Shown here piece by piece: positions 16,724 to 24,975 of a DNA stretch of 64,000 nucleotides; the first letter of the stretch is position 1; each line of letters begins with the position of its first letter. The stretch comes from Komarekiella atlantica HA4396-MV6 (lineage in GTDB: Bacteria > Cyanobacteriota > Cyanobacteriia > Cyanobacteriales > Nostocaceae). The stretch covers positions 1-64,000 of the forward strand of contig JAHHHK010000041.1 of the NCBI GenBank assembly GCA_019359395.1, in the 5' to 3' direction. The position numbers and the translations under genes are program-made. Under the pieces are notes generated by a model. That model did no database searches, was not told the origin of the DNA, and saw nothing but the letters and a program-made list of their open reading frames with translations.

Positions 16724-17116
16724 ATGACAACAAATATCAATGAACCAGTAGCTTACGAAGGTGGATGTCACTGTGGCGCAGTACGTTTTCGGGTAGTGGT
16801 TAAGCGACACAAAGTCGATGATTGCAACTGTTCAATTTGCCGAAAAAAAGGATTTTTACATTTAATAGTGTCGCAAGAACAGTTTACCTTGTTGCAAGGT
16901 GAAGATAAATTAACAACTTACAGATTTAATACAGGAGTTGCTCAGCACAAGTTTTGCTGTATTTGTGGAATGCATCCTTTTTATATTCCACGAAGTCATC
17001 CTGATTGTATTGATGTGAATGTGCGCTGTTTGGATGGGGATGTGATATCTGATTTTGAAATTGTACCTTTTGATGGGGCAAATTGGGAGCAGAATATAGA
17101 CAAATTACGAAGCTAG
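16724..17116 (+). CDS. GFA family (CENP-V/GFA) zinc-binding protein
   Basis: A 130-residue protein related to glutathione-dependent formaldehyde-activating enzyme. GGCHCGAVRF (residues about 13-22) and CNCSICRKKG (about 34-43) supply the structural and catalytic zinc cysteines, and FCCICGMHPFYIPRSHPD (about 82-99) the third Cys pair. All expected Cys positions are present. The family's real reaction is uncertain, since formaldehyde activation has been questioned. It appears to be a single-gene unit. Confidence 0.92.
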   Translation: MTTNINEPVAYEGGCHCGAVRFRVVVKRHKVDDCNCSICRKKGFLHLIVSQEQFTLLQGEDKLTTYRFNTGVAQHKFCCICGMHPFYIPRSHPDCIDVNVRCLDGDVISDFEIVPFDGANWEQNIDKLRS

Positions 17117-17141
17117 GATATTATTTGATTAGCAATGTATA

Positions 17142-17357
17142 CTATCTGTAATAACATTTATCAATCCAAATCCGCATTTCTTCCTCAGAACCAAAACAGG
17201 CAGAGCGTCCTGTCATCGGATCATAAGCGTGCCAACAAGAAGCGTGACCCCGATGATCTAATTCCTGCCAAACTTGAAGGTCAGAACTGCTATTCATCCA
17301 GATGACAAAATGCCGCCAAATCCTTTGAAAGGATAACAGTAAATTAAATTTATTCAT
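17142..17357 (-). CDS. Small conserved cyanobacterial hypothetical protein
   Basis: The 71-residue version from ATG at 17357 (MNKFNLLLSFQRIWRHF) is preferred because an AGGTG site lies before it; a longer version from 17405 adds 16 residues. The conserved-looking features are a basic aromatic N-terminus and the C-terminal HAYDPMTGRSACFGSEEEMRIWIDKCYY. No membrane span. It is divergent from the MocR gene, and the MocR operator-like repeats lie in their shared upstream region. Function unknown. Confidence 0.6.
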   Translation of the reverse strand: MNKFNLLLSFQRIWRHFVIWMNSSSDLQVWQELDHRGHASCWHAYDPMTGRSACFGSEEEMRIWIDKCYYR

Positions 17358-17445
17358 AATCAAAACACCTAAGCAAAATAAACTATTACTTTTAGTTTTA
17401 CGCAAGAATCTTTAACTAAGAAGGTACAGTTATGGCAGATTTTAT

Positions 17446-17503
17446 CTAGTACAGTTGTGCGTCGTTGCAACTGTTCTAGTAGAAAATTAGTTAACTGTAC
17501 TAG
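17446..17503 (+). promoter_or_regulatory. Operator-like repeats upstream of the MocR gene
   Basis: CTAGTACAGTT (17446-17456) is the exact inverse of AACTGTACTAG (17493-17503). A third copy, AACTGTTCTAG (17469-17479), lies between and differs by one base. Start points are 23 and 24 bp apart, about two helical turns, so the sites face the same side of the DNA. A fourth partial site GGTACAGTT is at 17423-17431. MocR/PdxR regulators bind this kind of repeated half-site, so autoregulation and control of the divergent gene are likely. Confidence 0.7.
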
Positions 17504-17573
17504 GTGAACTTAGGGAAAATCGTTTATATTGCCAGTATTGATGATTTTACATTCTGGAAATGAGTGCATCAGA

Positions 17574-19067
17574 ATGAACATTTTATTAGAACGGCAGTCA
17601 CACAAGCCGATTTATTTGCAGATACGCGATCGCATTAGTCATCTTATCAAATCTGGCGCACTTAAAAGTGGCGATCGCCTCCCTTCTATTCGCTCACTTG
17701 CAGAGAGTTTACAAGTTAATAAACTCACGATAATTGAAGCGTATAGCGTTTTAGAAGCCGATGGTATTGTTTCTGCACGTCAGGGGTCTGGATATTTTGT
17801 CAACAGCCTTTCTCTTCAGAGTGCAAAGCTGGAATCTACATTTTCCCCAGCCCAAAATGTCACAATCTTAGAGCCAGGTAAAAGTTCTTTTTATGATATG
17901 TACACTCCCTTGGTGCAAGCGAAAACGAAGCCAGGAATGATTAATTTAGGCTATGGTTATCCTCATCCACCAAAAGATATCAACCTCATTGCAAGACGAG
18001 CATTAAGACAAGAAAACCCTGATATTTTCTTTTCTCATGATATGCCTCAAGGACAGCTAACTTTATGCAGACAAATTGCTCAAATGTTAGTGCAACAGGG
18101 ATTAGAAGTTTTTCCAGAAGATTTAATTATTACTAATGGCTCTCAGCAAGGGTTGTCATTAGCTATCAACTATTATGTAAAACCTGGTGATTGGGTGATT
18201 GTAGAAGCGCCCACTTATTATGGTGCAATATCTATTTTAGAAAACTTAGGAGCCAGGATTATTGGTATTCCCATGACAGCAGAGGGAATGAATCTAGAAT
18301 TATTGGAGCAATATCTACATAGTCATCGTCCTAAATTAATTTATACAATTAGTACCTTCCACAATCCCACTGGGTTGACAACAACACAAACACATCGTCA
18401 AGAATTGCTAGCATTAGCCGAAAAATATGAGTGTCCAATTTTAGAAGATAATGCCTATGAAGGAATAAGTTTCCAGCCTGTACCAGCACCAATTAAAGCT
18501 TTAGATAAAAATGATTTAGTAATTTATTTAAGTACCTTTTCTAAAACTTTGATGCCTGGTTTACGAGTGGGTTATATGGTAATTACAGGTAAGCATTATC
18601 AAACAATTATTGAGCAAAAATTGCTCCATGATTTGCACACATCTAGTATTTCCCAAGCAATAGTAAGTGAGTATCTCGCTTCAGGACATTACCGCAGACA
18701 CCTCAGCCGACTTCGCACAGATAATCTGCAAAGTCGTAATGCTATGCTGCAAGCTTTAGAGCGTTATTTTCCCGAAGAAGCGCGGTGGACAGTTCCCACG
18801 GGAGGATTATTTCTCTGGGTGCAACTACCAGATGATATTCCTATTCAGACAATTCGTAATGAAGCTTTTGCACAAAATGTTTACCTGGCGTGTGGTTCGG
18901 CGTTTTTTCCAGATAAGCAGGGTTATCCGGCGATGCGTCTAACTTTCTGTCTTCCGCAAGAGGAGATTGAGCAAGGTATTTCGATTGTGGGTAAGTTGCT
19001 CAAAAAGTATATTTCCAGAGGACATGAACGGATATATAATTATCAACCGTTTGCCCATAGTATTTAG
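17574..19067 (+). CDS. MocR/PdxR-type regulator (GntR wHTH + aminotransferase fold)
   Basis: Length 497 residues from the ATG at 17574 (MNILLERQSHKPIYLQIRD), the usual start for this family; an upstream start would add 15 residues. Residues about 8-75 form a GntR winged helix (SGDRLPSIRSLAESLQVNKLTIIEAYSVLEADG). The rest is a fold-type I PLP aminotransferase-like domain with LIITNGSQQGLSLA, YTISTFHNPTG, ILEDNAYEG and the PLP-lysine motif STFSKTLMPGLRVGYM. Such proteins sense PLP or an amino acid and control a neighbouring metabolic or transport gene. The adjacent genes here are not obviously metabolic. Operator-like repeats lie at 17446-17503. Confidence 0.93.
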   Translation: MNILLERQSHKPIYLQIRDRISHLIKSGALKSGDRLPSIRSLAESLQVNKLTIIEAYSVLEADGIVSARQGSGYFVNSLSLQSAKLESTFSPAQNVTILEPGKSSFYDMYTPLVQAKTKPGMINLGYGYPHPPKDINLIARRALRQENPDIFFSHDMPQGQLTLCRQIAQMLVQQGLEVFPEDLIITNGSQQGLSLAINYYVKPGDWVIVEAPTYYGAISILENLGARIIGIPMTAEGMNLELLEQYLHSHRPKLIYTISTFHNPTGLTTTQTHRQELLALAEKYECPILEDNAYEGISFQPVPAPIKALDKNDLVIYLSTFSKTLMPGLRVGYMVITGKHYQTIIEQKLLHDLHTSSISQAIVSEYLASGHYRRHLSRLRTDNLQSRNAMLQALERYFPEEARWTVPTGGLFLWVQLPDDIPIQTIRNEAFAQNVYLACGSAFFPDKQGYPAMRLTFCLPQEEIEQGISIVGKLLKKYISRGHERIYNYQPFAHSI

Positions 19068-19210
19068 TATAGAAACAATGCGATTCTCATACTAATAGTA
19101 AAGTGATGTCTGTCTTGAAAAGTTCAGAGACGCTCGCGGACTCGCTACCGCTACGCTAACGGCGGAAGCCGCCGCTCCGACGGGCTATGCCTACGCCTTA
19201 CATAGACTAC

Positions 19211-19495
19211 TCAATATACCTCATCATGAGTACCAATATCGATGAGGATAATCAACTCTTCATTAGTATCATTATTCACATCAAAGATGTAGACTATACG
19301 ACAATCATATTCGACCCAACACGCCCACAAACCTTCTAGCTCACCTTTCAATTTGTGTGGCTTCAAAGATATTGTAAACGGGTCAGCTTCCAGCAATGCC
19401 AAAATTTCAAAAATTTTTTCCTCTAACCGAGGATTCTTACGAACCACTCGCTTAAAAGCACGCTTAAAGCTATTATTCCAAATCAGGGTTTTCAT
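19211..19495 (-). CDS. RelE/YafQ-family toxin of a type II toxin-antitoxin pair
   Basis: A 94-residue protein with the RelE/ParE fold pattern. LIWNNSFKRAFKRVVRKNPRLEEKI is the N-terminal helix pair. PHKLKGELEGLWACWVEYDCRIVYIF is the central sheet with the usual Lys, Arg and Tyr side chains, and IDIGTHDEVY is the family end motif with a His. This is the form of mRNA interferases such as YafQ. It overlaps the upstream antitoxin by four bases (ATGA). The gene order is antitoxin then toxin. Confidence 0.88.
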   Translation of the reverse strand: MKTLIWNNSFKRAFKRVVRKNPRLEEKIFEILALLEADPFTISLKPHKLKGELEGLWACWVEYDCRIVYIFDVNNDTNEELIILIDIGTHDEVY

Positions 19496-19713
19496 TCTTG
19501 ACTTAGCAAGTCAGCCCTTAGATCTGCAACACTTCCACGCTTGGCTTTGCCAGTCTTGATTGCTTCTAGCGTTTGTGCTGCATTGTTGGCAATTTCTTGA
19601 CGCCGTTTTTCAACTCGTCTTTTCTGAATTAGTTCCAGCAGCAAGTCTTGATCTTCTGTTGAAAGAGCTTCAACATATTCAACTACTGTCTGAAAAGGTA
19701 TAGCTTTGTTCAT
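19492..19713 (-). CDS. Antitoxin partner of the RelE-type toxin
   Basis: A 73-residue, highly charged protein. Residues 8-35 (TVVEYVEALSTEDQDLLLELIQKRR) form a helix pair. The basic middle is followed by an acidic C-terminal part ending ADLLSQE that could wrap the toxin. It starts upstream of the toxin with a four-base overlap, as expected for translational coupling. I recognise it by context and by its similarity to the short antitoxins that pair with cyanobacterial RelE-like toxins. Confidence 0.8.
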   Translation of the reverse strand: MNKAIPFQTVVEYVEALSTEDQDLLLELIQKRRVEKRRQEIANNAAQTLEAIKTGKAKRGSVADLRADLLSQE

Positions 19714-19794
19714 TGAAAGTGTTTATATATTTTGATAATCTCAATATTCTCTAATTTTATCTTGTTTCTGTTGTCTTATCGAAGTGCGATCGCC

Positions 19795-20160
19795 TCATCC
19801 CAGCGTCAATATTCCTGCTGAAAAATCTGCCACTAACCGCTTTATCTGTAACCAACGTACACCTAAAAGAATGTCTTGCATTTCATCTCCACCCAATGCT
19901 GGAATTGCAAAATATTCTCCGTCCAGCAGCACATTTCCTTGATACAGGTTAAATCGTGCTTCTCCTCTCGCTGTCTGCATATCTTCTGTTTGACTCTCCC
20001 TCAACCATCCCAAACTGAGAGCATCTTGATTATCAATTGCTAAGTAGCCAGTAAATCCTGTATCTAGTAGTGCCTGGGCTGGAATGATATCACCATCAGC
20101 AACAATCAAACCAATTTCAAAAATTAATTCTCCTTTACTGTTAAACTCGCCTGAAATCAT
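19795..20160 (-). CDS. Retropepsin-like aspartic protease-fold protein
   Basis: A 121-residue protein with the clan AA motif ALLDTGFTGYLAI (residues about 29-41). The single DTG supplies the catalytic Asp of a dimeric retropepsin-like enzyme. A later VLLGVRWLQI segment fits the second signature of small cyanobacterial clan AA proteins. The gene overlaps the preceding one by four bases, so the two are probably translated together. Protease activity and substrate are unproven. Confidence 0.8.
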   Translation of the reverse strand: MISGEFNSKGELIFEIGLIVADGDIIPAQALLDTGFTGYLAIDNQDALSLGWLRESQTEDMQTARGEARFNLYQGNVLLDGEYFAIPALGGDEMQDILLGVRWLQIKRLVADFSAGILTLG

Positions 20161-20474
20161 ATTCTGCCACAGGTTCCAGTCTCGTTGATTCGCATCATGA
20201 GACGCAGGGTATCACCAAATTGATCGCGAGCCTTCTGTCTAGCAACTGTTTCATCGGAATCAATAATATAATCTCCACTATTAGGCTCAATGACTATGAA
20301 CCAATCGTAGTGATCCTTAATTAGTTCTGGCTGAACTCGGTTAAATATCACTCGACAACGCTGATAAAATACCTCATCTTCAGCTTTCCGTTGTGCCTTC
20401 TCTTCAGGTGAGAGTTGGCGTTCTGGGAATACTCTTCCTCGACGTGGCGTGTGATTAGAAGAAAGTCGTGTCAT
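20157..20474 (-). CDS. Hypothetical partner of the retropepsin-like protein
   Basis: A 105-residue soluble protein. The basic start (MTRLSSNHTPRRGRVFPERQLSPEEKAQRKAED) is followed by a core with IFNRVQPELIKDHYDWFIVIEPNSGDYIIDSDETVARQKARDQF. The YDWFIVIEPNSGDY strand-turn and following helix recall small DUFs found beside aspartic-protease-fold genes in cyanobacteria. The stop overlaps the next start (ATGA-type overlap), indicating coupling. Function unknown; it may act as an antitoxin-like or substrate partner. Confidence 0.7.
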   Translation of the reverse strand: MTRLSSNHTPRRGRVFPERQLSPEEKAQRKAEDEVFYQRCRVIFNRVQPELIKDHYDWFIVIEPNSGDYIIDSDETVARQKARDQFGDTLRLMMRINETGTCGRI

Positions 20475-20770
20475 TTTGTTGACTATCTTTTCGATTGCTG
20501 TGATTGACTTATTATATTTTGATTATATCTGGGGGCATTTTCTTTACTGCAATCAGTGTCAGACGATCGCTTCTAGCGAGCACTCCGCACTATCGCACCT
20601 CCCACAAGTATAATTGCCTTTTAACTTCATCATTTCATCTCAGAACTTGGAACATTAAGCTTTTTTCTCGAAAGTTCATGCTGAAAACTTGGAACACTAA
20701 AAAGAAAAGCGATCGCTATCTTAATTTAAAGAGCGATCGCCAATATTTATTTATATTAAAGACATGCAGC
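20475..20770. other. Gap with HIP1-type palindromes, no gene seen
   Basis: The segment holds two GCGATCGC sites at about 20708 and 20734 that form an imperfect hairpin after the stop of the DUF3386 gene, and may terminate it. Two near-copies of the AACTTGGAACA motif occur at 20644 and 20687. No convincing ORF. Confidence 0.4.
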
Positions 20771-21427
20771 TTAGGCAGCAGTTGGCTCTAACAATTTGAT
20801 ATCAGAGAAGACAAATTCCTGAATAGATACTTGTCCTTCTATTTCAGTGCGAATTTCTCGACGATTTAGAATGAAATAGTTACCAACCTTTTCATATTCA
20901 TCTGTAAATTCGCTTCTTCCACCCTTTTGTTCCCCAGTTTTGGGGTCATGGTACACGGAGTCATAGGTATGAGATAAATAGCCTTCTCCAGTGTCATGAC
21001 TACTAAAGGTGTCAATTGTCACAAAAGTACCGTGGATTAGACGGTGAACATGGCACACCTCATTGTTGCGGACTTTGTATTTGTCGCCCTCAGCTTTACC
21101 ACCAACTAAAAGCTCAACTGCACCCGTTTCGTCAGTTTTACCGTAGCTAAACGTATTTGCGCTGTGAGTGTCTTCAAAGCTGCGGCGGATGCGGTGAATT
21201 GCTATCTCCCAAGCTTGACCGTGAATTGCCTGTTTTGCTTGCTCATCGTCTACATCCAAAACTTCCGCCTTGAGATTAGCGTTGACGAGAACTTTGCCTG
21301 TAAACACTTTATCGTCATGCTTATAAGTAATATTTGCAGTGTAACCGGGGAAATTCTTATCCCACGTATAACGGTTCTCATAAGCAGCCCGGAAAAGTTC
21401 CTGAGCAGAGAGTTGTGTAACTGTCAT
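20771..21427 (-). CDS. DUF3386 family protein
   Basis: A 218-residue protein widely present in cyanobacteria and plants. Features are AAYENRYTWDKNFPGYTANI (residues about 14-33), IHRIRRSFEDTH, GKAEGDKYKVRNNEVCHVHRLIHGT and the C-terminal VFSDIKLLEP. No signal peptide or membrane segment. It seems to be a lone transcription unit divergent from the first GAF-LuxR gene, with a gap of about 100 bp that must hold both promoters. Biochemical role unknown. Confidence 0.88.
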   Translation of the reverse strand: MTVTQLSAQELFRAAYENRYTWDKNFPGYTANITYKHDDKVFTGKVLVNANLKAEVLDVDDEQAKQAIHGQAWEIAIHRIRRSFEDTHSANTFSYGKTDETGAVELLVGGKAEGDKYKVRNNEVCHVHRLIHGTFVTIDTFSSHDTGEGYLSHTYDSVYHDPKTGEQKGGRSEFTDEYEKVGNYFILNRREIRTEIEGQVSIQEFVFSDIKLLEPTAA

Positions 21428-21527
21428 GTGCTTCTCCTATCGCCACTGTAATTAGCGTTTTACTTTATCTTGGTATTAGCATAGAAGTAATTGTTGAGCC
21501 TTGGATAGACCCCAACTGGGTACACTT

Positions 21528-22217
21528 ATGGCTAATTCTCTTCACGCCGTATTTCATGCGATCGCTAATGTCCGCCATGAGCAAGAGTTAAGACTAGCTC
21601 TGATGGATAAAATTGGCGAGCATTTTGGCGTGCAAAATTGGGGTATCTATCTCCTAGATGAGCCGCCAACGGCTGAGATTGATGTTCAAAGCATTCCGGC
21701 TGTATGCTTAGAAAGTAATCCCGTTGGACGCTACGTAGTTGAGCGTCACGCACCCGCTCATGAGCAATTAATACTATCTCCAGGCGACTGGAAGCATATT
21801 TGTCCACGCCACGACCATGAACACGTCATGACAGGGCCAATTGTTTGCGATGGTCGTCTTGTGGGGACGCTTAACTTGGCCCGCGACAAGGGGAATCCTG
21901 CCTTTAATGGCAATGATTTAGCTGACTTGAGCGCCTTATGCATTCATTTATCAGCAAAAATGGCAACCCTACGAACAAAACCAAATACATCCAAGTCCCT
22001 GTTAGCAACTCCTCTAACAGCCCGCGAGTTAGAAATTGCCGAATTGGTAGCGCAGGGGTTAACTAATGCGGAAATTGGTGAAAAACTTTGGATTACGCAA
22101 AACTCCGTCAAGCAAGCTTTAAAGAGGATGTTTCGTAAGTTGAAGGTTTCGGCGCGTACTGAGATGGTAGCAAAGTTGCATTCGATATCTTCTCAACAGT
22201 CCGAACAAATCAATTAA
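21528..22217 (+). CDS. GAF-LuxR transcriptional regulator, copy 1
   Basis: Length 229 residues from the ATG at 21528 (MANSLHAVFHAIANVRHE), chosen because it aligns with the start of the paralogue at 23002. The N-terminal 150 residues are a GAF-like sensor (EHFGVQNWGIYLLDE, HDHEHVMTGPIVCDGRLVGTLNLARDK). The C-terminal LuxR-type HTH reads LTARELEIAELVAQGLTNAEIGEKLW and VKQALKRMFRKLKV. It overlaps the converging DJ-1 gene by four bases at the 3' ends. No phosphoacceptor domain, so it is probably a one-component sensor. Confidence 0.9.
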   Translation: MANSLHAVFHAIANVRHEQELRLALMDKIGEHFGVQNWGIYLLDEPPTAEIDVQSIPAVCLESNPVGRYVVERHAPAHEQLILSPGDWKHICPRHDHEHVMTGPIVCDGRLVGTLNLARDKGNPAFNGNDLADLSALCIHLSAKMATLRTKPNTSKSLLATPLTARELEIAELVAQGLTNAEIGEKLWITQNSVKQALKRMFRKLKVSARTEMVAKLHSISSQQSEQIN

Positions 22218-22912
22218 ACACCCAACAACTTCTTGGCTGTCTGCTTCGTCTGTGCAAGAGATGCTCTAATCAACTGCTTTCCTAATTTTTTCACCTGTTC
22301 AACCAAAACCTCCCCAGCATTTTCTGGCGAACCGACGTTAAAAGGTGGTGCAGGGTTATACTCCAGCAATAGCTGAATCAGCTTCGCTGTTTCTTCACCG
22401 CACAGATGAGCAGCAACTATCAGTCCAAAATCAATCCCAGCGGTAACACCACCGCCTGTAATGCGATCGCGGTCAATTACTACTCTTTCAGTTCCAACCT
22501 CAACCCCTAACATTGCTAACTGGTCACGAAATGCCCAATGGCAAGCAGCGCGGTAGCCTTGTAGTAATCCAGCCGCAGCTAGAATCAAAGAGCCAGTACA
22601 AACAGAGGTAACATACTTTGCTGTTTTGCCCTGTAGCTGTAGAAATTCCAGCACTTCAGTATCCACCATCATGTCCACCTGTCCAGCACCACCAGGGACG
22701 CACAAAACATCCAGCGATGGACAGTTATCAAAAGTAGTAGTGGGTAAAATAGTCATCCCCTCAGTGCTTATCACTGGCTGCAAAGTCTTCCACAATAAAT
22801 GAACGTGAGTTTCAGGCATGAGGGCAAATACCTGATGTGGCCCAGTCACATCTAGTTGAGTCATATCAGGAAAAATGACTAGACCAATGTGATATTTTGC
22901 AGGATTAGTCAT
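22214..22912 (-). CDS. DJ-1/PfpI family protein, isonitrile hydratase-like
   Basis: A 232-residue glutamine-amidotransferase-like protein. GLVIFPDMTQLDVTGPHQVF (residues about 10-29) has the Asp near the active site seen in isonitrile hydratase (InhA) relatives. The nucleophile Cys sits in YVTSVCTGSLILAAAGLL (about 102-119), and GGGVTAGIDFGL follows. It lacks the AraC domain found in related regulators. It lies between two paralogous LuxR genes, facing copy 1 and diverging from copy 2, so the regulators may control it or sense its product. Confidence 0.9.
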   Translation of the reverse strand: MTNPAKYHIGLVIFPDMTQLDVTGPHQVFALMPETHVHLLWKTLQPVISTEGMTILPTTTFDNCPSLDVLCVPGGAGQVDMMVDTEVLEFLQLQGKTAKYVTSVCTGSLILAAAGLLQGYRAACHWAFRDQLAMLGVEVGTERVVIDRDRITGGGVTAGIDFGLIVAAHLCGEETAKLIQLLLEYNPAPPFNVGSPENAGEVLVEQVKKLGKQLIRASLAQTKQTAKKLLGV

Positions 22913-23001
22913 TGTTAAATATTCTTAATGATTGTTATGGATTATTGTAAGAGTGACTATGGAGCTGCGCCTAGTCCTCGAAAGAGTACACTTTAATTTC
23001 A

Positions 23002-23724
23002 ATGGCTGATTCTCTTCACAATTTTTTTCAAGCTTTAGCCTCTGCTCGTAACCAGCGCGAACTCAGACTGTGCTTTATGGATGGAGTTGGCGAACATTTT
23101 GGCGTACAGCGTTGGGGAATATATCTTCTGAATGAGCAGTCATCGCACTATATTGCAGTAGATGTCCACGGTATGCCAAATGTTGATACATTTGTGGAAC
23201 TCTACGAAAAAGTTGGTAGAGATGTTGATCCAGTACTGCGCTACGTAGTTAAGCATCATGCTCCAGCACACGAGGAAATGGTATTACCCCCAGGAGGTTG
23301 GAAGCAATGCGAACTTTATCAAAATTGTTGCGCCTATTATGACCACGAACATATCATGACTGGCCCAATAGTAGGTGGTGGTAATCTCATCGGTGCAGTT
23401 TACTTTGCCCGTGTGGGTCATACACCAGCATTTAATCACCAAAATATTTCTGACTTAAGCGCTGTTTGCACTCATCTGTCGGCCTGTCTAGCAACTTTAG
23501 GGATGCGACAAACAAGATTGAATTCTTCTGTAGCTAATCGCTTAACCCCGCGTGAAATTCAAATTGCTGAGTTGGTAGCACAAGGGTTAACTAATGCGGA
23601 AATTGGTGAAAAACTTTGGATTCAAGAAAATTCCGTCAAGCAAGCTTTGAAGAGGATGTTTCGTAAATTGGAAGTTGTCAATCGTGCCGAGATGGTAGCA
23701 CAAGTGCAAAATATTTTGGTTTAA
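23002..23724 (+). CDS. GAF-LuxR transcriptional regulator, copy 2
   Basis: A 240-residue paralogue of the regulator at 21528. Shared blocks include GEHFGVQ-WGIYLL, VLRYVVKHHAPAHEEMVLPPGGW and YDHEHIMTGPIVGGGNLIGAVYFAR. Copy 2 carries a short insertion with extra Cys residues (KQCELYQNCCAYYDHEH, about 108-124), which could make it redox- or metal-responsive; that is inference. The LuxR HTH is nearly identical to copy 1 (EIQIAELVAQGLTNAEIGEKLW). It is divergent from the DJ-1 gene. Confidence 0.9.
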   Translation: MADSLHNFFQALASARNQRELRLCFMDGVGEHFGVQRWGIYLLNEQSSHYIAVDVHGMPNVDTFVELYEKVGRDVDPVLRYVVKHHAPAHEEMVLPPGGWKQCELYQNCCAYYDHEHIMTGPIVGGGNLIGAVYFARVGHTPAFNHQNISDLSAVCTHLSACLATLGMRQTRLNSSVANRLTPREIQIAELVAQGLTNAEIGEKLWIQENSVKQALKRMFRKLEVVNRAEMVAQVQNILV

Positions 23725-23749
23725 GAAATGACTAGATGAAGTTTCAAGA

Positions 23750-23783
23750 CGATCGCATCCATCCTATCGTGTAAATGCGATCG
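23750..23783 (+). terminator. HIP1-based hairpin after LuxR copy 2
   Basis: CGATCGCAT (23750-23758) and its exact inverse ATGCGATCG (23775-23783) can form a 9-bp stem between the LuxR gene and the converging membrane protein gene. There is no T-tract, so terminator function is only probable. Confidence 0.4.
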
Positions 23784-23822
23784 CTTGATTAATGCATCTA
23801 AATTAAGTCAGACCAAGCCAGA

Positions 23823-24302
23823 TTAAGGATTTTGCGATACATTAACACCCATAATCTTGCGTGGTATAACAATACCATAGTAACCAGCTGCGATCGCTGC
23901 TAGAGCATTAAGCCAAACATTGTTACCGAAGAGTGGCATTAAGCCGAAAAAGGTCTTAGCCAAGGGTAACAATCCCATGATTGCCAGTAACGCATAAGTA
24001 ATTGCGAAACTAAAATTGAATAAACGTGCGCTGCTAGCACTGGTGTAGGAAGTAATTCCCAACAATCCTACAGCGCAACGTACAAGGTTATGCAAGAAAT
24101 TGGTGGGAATTAGCCCAAATATATAGCCAAATCCCGCAGCGTAAGCGTTAGGTGAGACATCAAGCGGCACATAAGATTCTGCCGACCCTGGTAATGAAAC
24201 TAAAGCTGGTATAAATCCAGCTAAACCCAAAAGTAAATAGATAATTCCGATGCTTAGAGCACAGTAACGCTCTACCATTTTTCCTGTGTTGATATTTTCC
24301 AT
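23823..24302 (-). CDS. DUF4383-type four-helix membrane protein
   Basis: Length 159 residues from ATG at 24302 (MENINTGKMVERYCALSIGI), which has a GGGG site before it; a longer start from 24350 is less likely. Four hydrophobic segments are visible: YCALSIGIIYLLLGLAGFI, the GFGYIFGLIPTNFLHNLV region, FSFAITYALLAIMGLL and LNALAAIAAGYYGIVI. NFLHNLVRCAVGLLGI is the family's characteristic block. Function unknown; often stress-associated in annotation. Confidence 0.85.
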   Translation of the reverse strand: MENINTGKMVERYCALSIGIIYLLLGLAGFIPALVSLPGSAESYVPLDVSPNAYAAGFGYIFGLIPTNFLHNLVRCAVGLLGITSYTSASSARLFNFSFAITYALLAIMGLLPLAKTFFGLMPLFGNNVWLNALAAIAAGYYGIVIPRKIMGVNVSQNP

Positions 24303-24436
24303 GTTTACCCCTGGTTTGTGCAAAATACTCTTTGCTAAGTGACTATGCAAAAATAAACATAAGTAGGAAGCTTTTTAGTAGTTACTGCCTTTTAATAAGT
24401 GCCACTAACCACTAATATTCATCTATTTATGCCAAT

Positions 24437-24682
24437 CTACTTAGCTTTAATATCGCTACAACCAATTTCCTTAAAAGTTAAAAACGGATTTTTTCCAGAC
24501 AATTGGTTCACGACACTTGATAATTTATATTCAACTAATATTTCATAGCCTTTCACTCTATCAAAAGGAAGGATTAACATTTGAGAATAGAGTGTTTCAT
24601 TCTCCTATTTACGTACTTTCCCATCGCTGAGACTGGTACTGTTCCAAATTAGTTCTTGAATCGCAAATATCCCAGATTTAAT
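24437..24682 (-). pseudogene. Decayed ORF with in-frame TAG, family unknown
   Basis: An 82-codon open stretch broken once by TAG at 24607-24605. Before it the frame reads KSGIFAIQELIWNSTSLSDG, after it ENETLYSQMLILPFDRVKGY and on to GKNPFLTFKEIGCSDIKAK before the stop at 24437. The composition is protein-like on both sides of the stop, and further stops lie upstream, so this looks like the C-terminal remnant of a lost gene. I do not recognise the family. Confidence 0.45.
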
Positions 24683-24781
24683 TTATATTTAGATAATGCT
24701 ATTTCTTTGTGTATTCACGATTACATATAAACTTAACTTAAGATAATTCCTGCGATAAAAAAACAAATTGATTGATAAAAC

Positions 24782-24937
24782 TTAAGGTTTACCATATAAG
24801 GCTTTGAGACGTCCAAAACAATTATAAATAAATTTTATTTTAAGGATATCTTCAGGCATGATTGTAATCAACACTTCATCGTTGATTTTGGACAATTTTA
24901 TCAATCTGTTTGATTGCCTTTCAATAGTCTTTTCCAA
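24782..24937 (-). other. Possible small ORF or remnant
   Basis: A 51-residue open frame on the minus strand has readable composition (IERQSNRLIKLSKINDEVLI, then MPEDILKIKF and NCFGRLKALYGKP). It starts immediately after the hairpin that follows the Ycf45-like gene, and a TTG would be its only early start. No ribosome-binding site is convincing. It may be a remnant; I do not claim a gene. Confidence 0.25.
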
Positions 24938-24969
24938 ATAGCCCCTCTCAATTTGTTGAGAGGGGCTAT
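24938..24969 (-). terminator. Strong hairpin after the Ycf45-like gene
   Basis: A perfect 14-bp stem (ATAGCCCCTCTCAA with TTGAGAGGGGCTAT) and a four-base loop begins six bases after the minus-strand stop. The following minus-strand sequence is only moderately T-rich. Confidence 0.7.
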
Positions 24970-24975
24970 GTGTGA

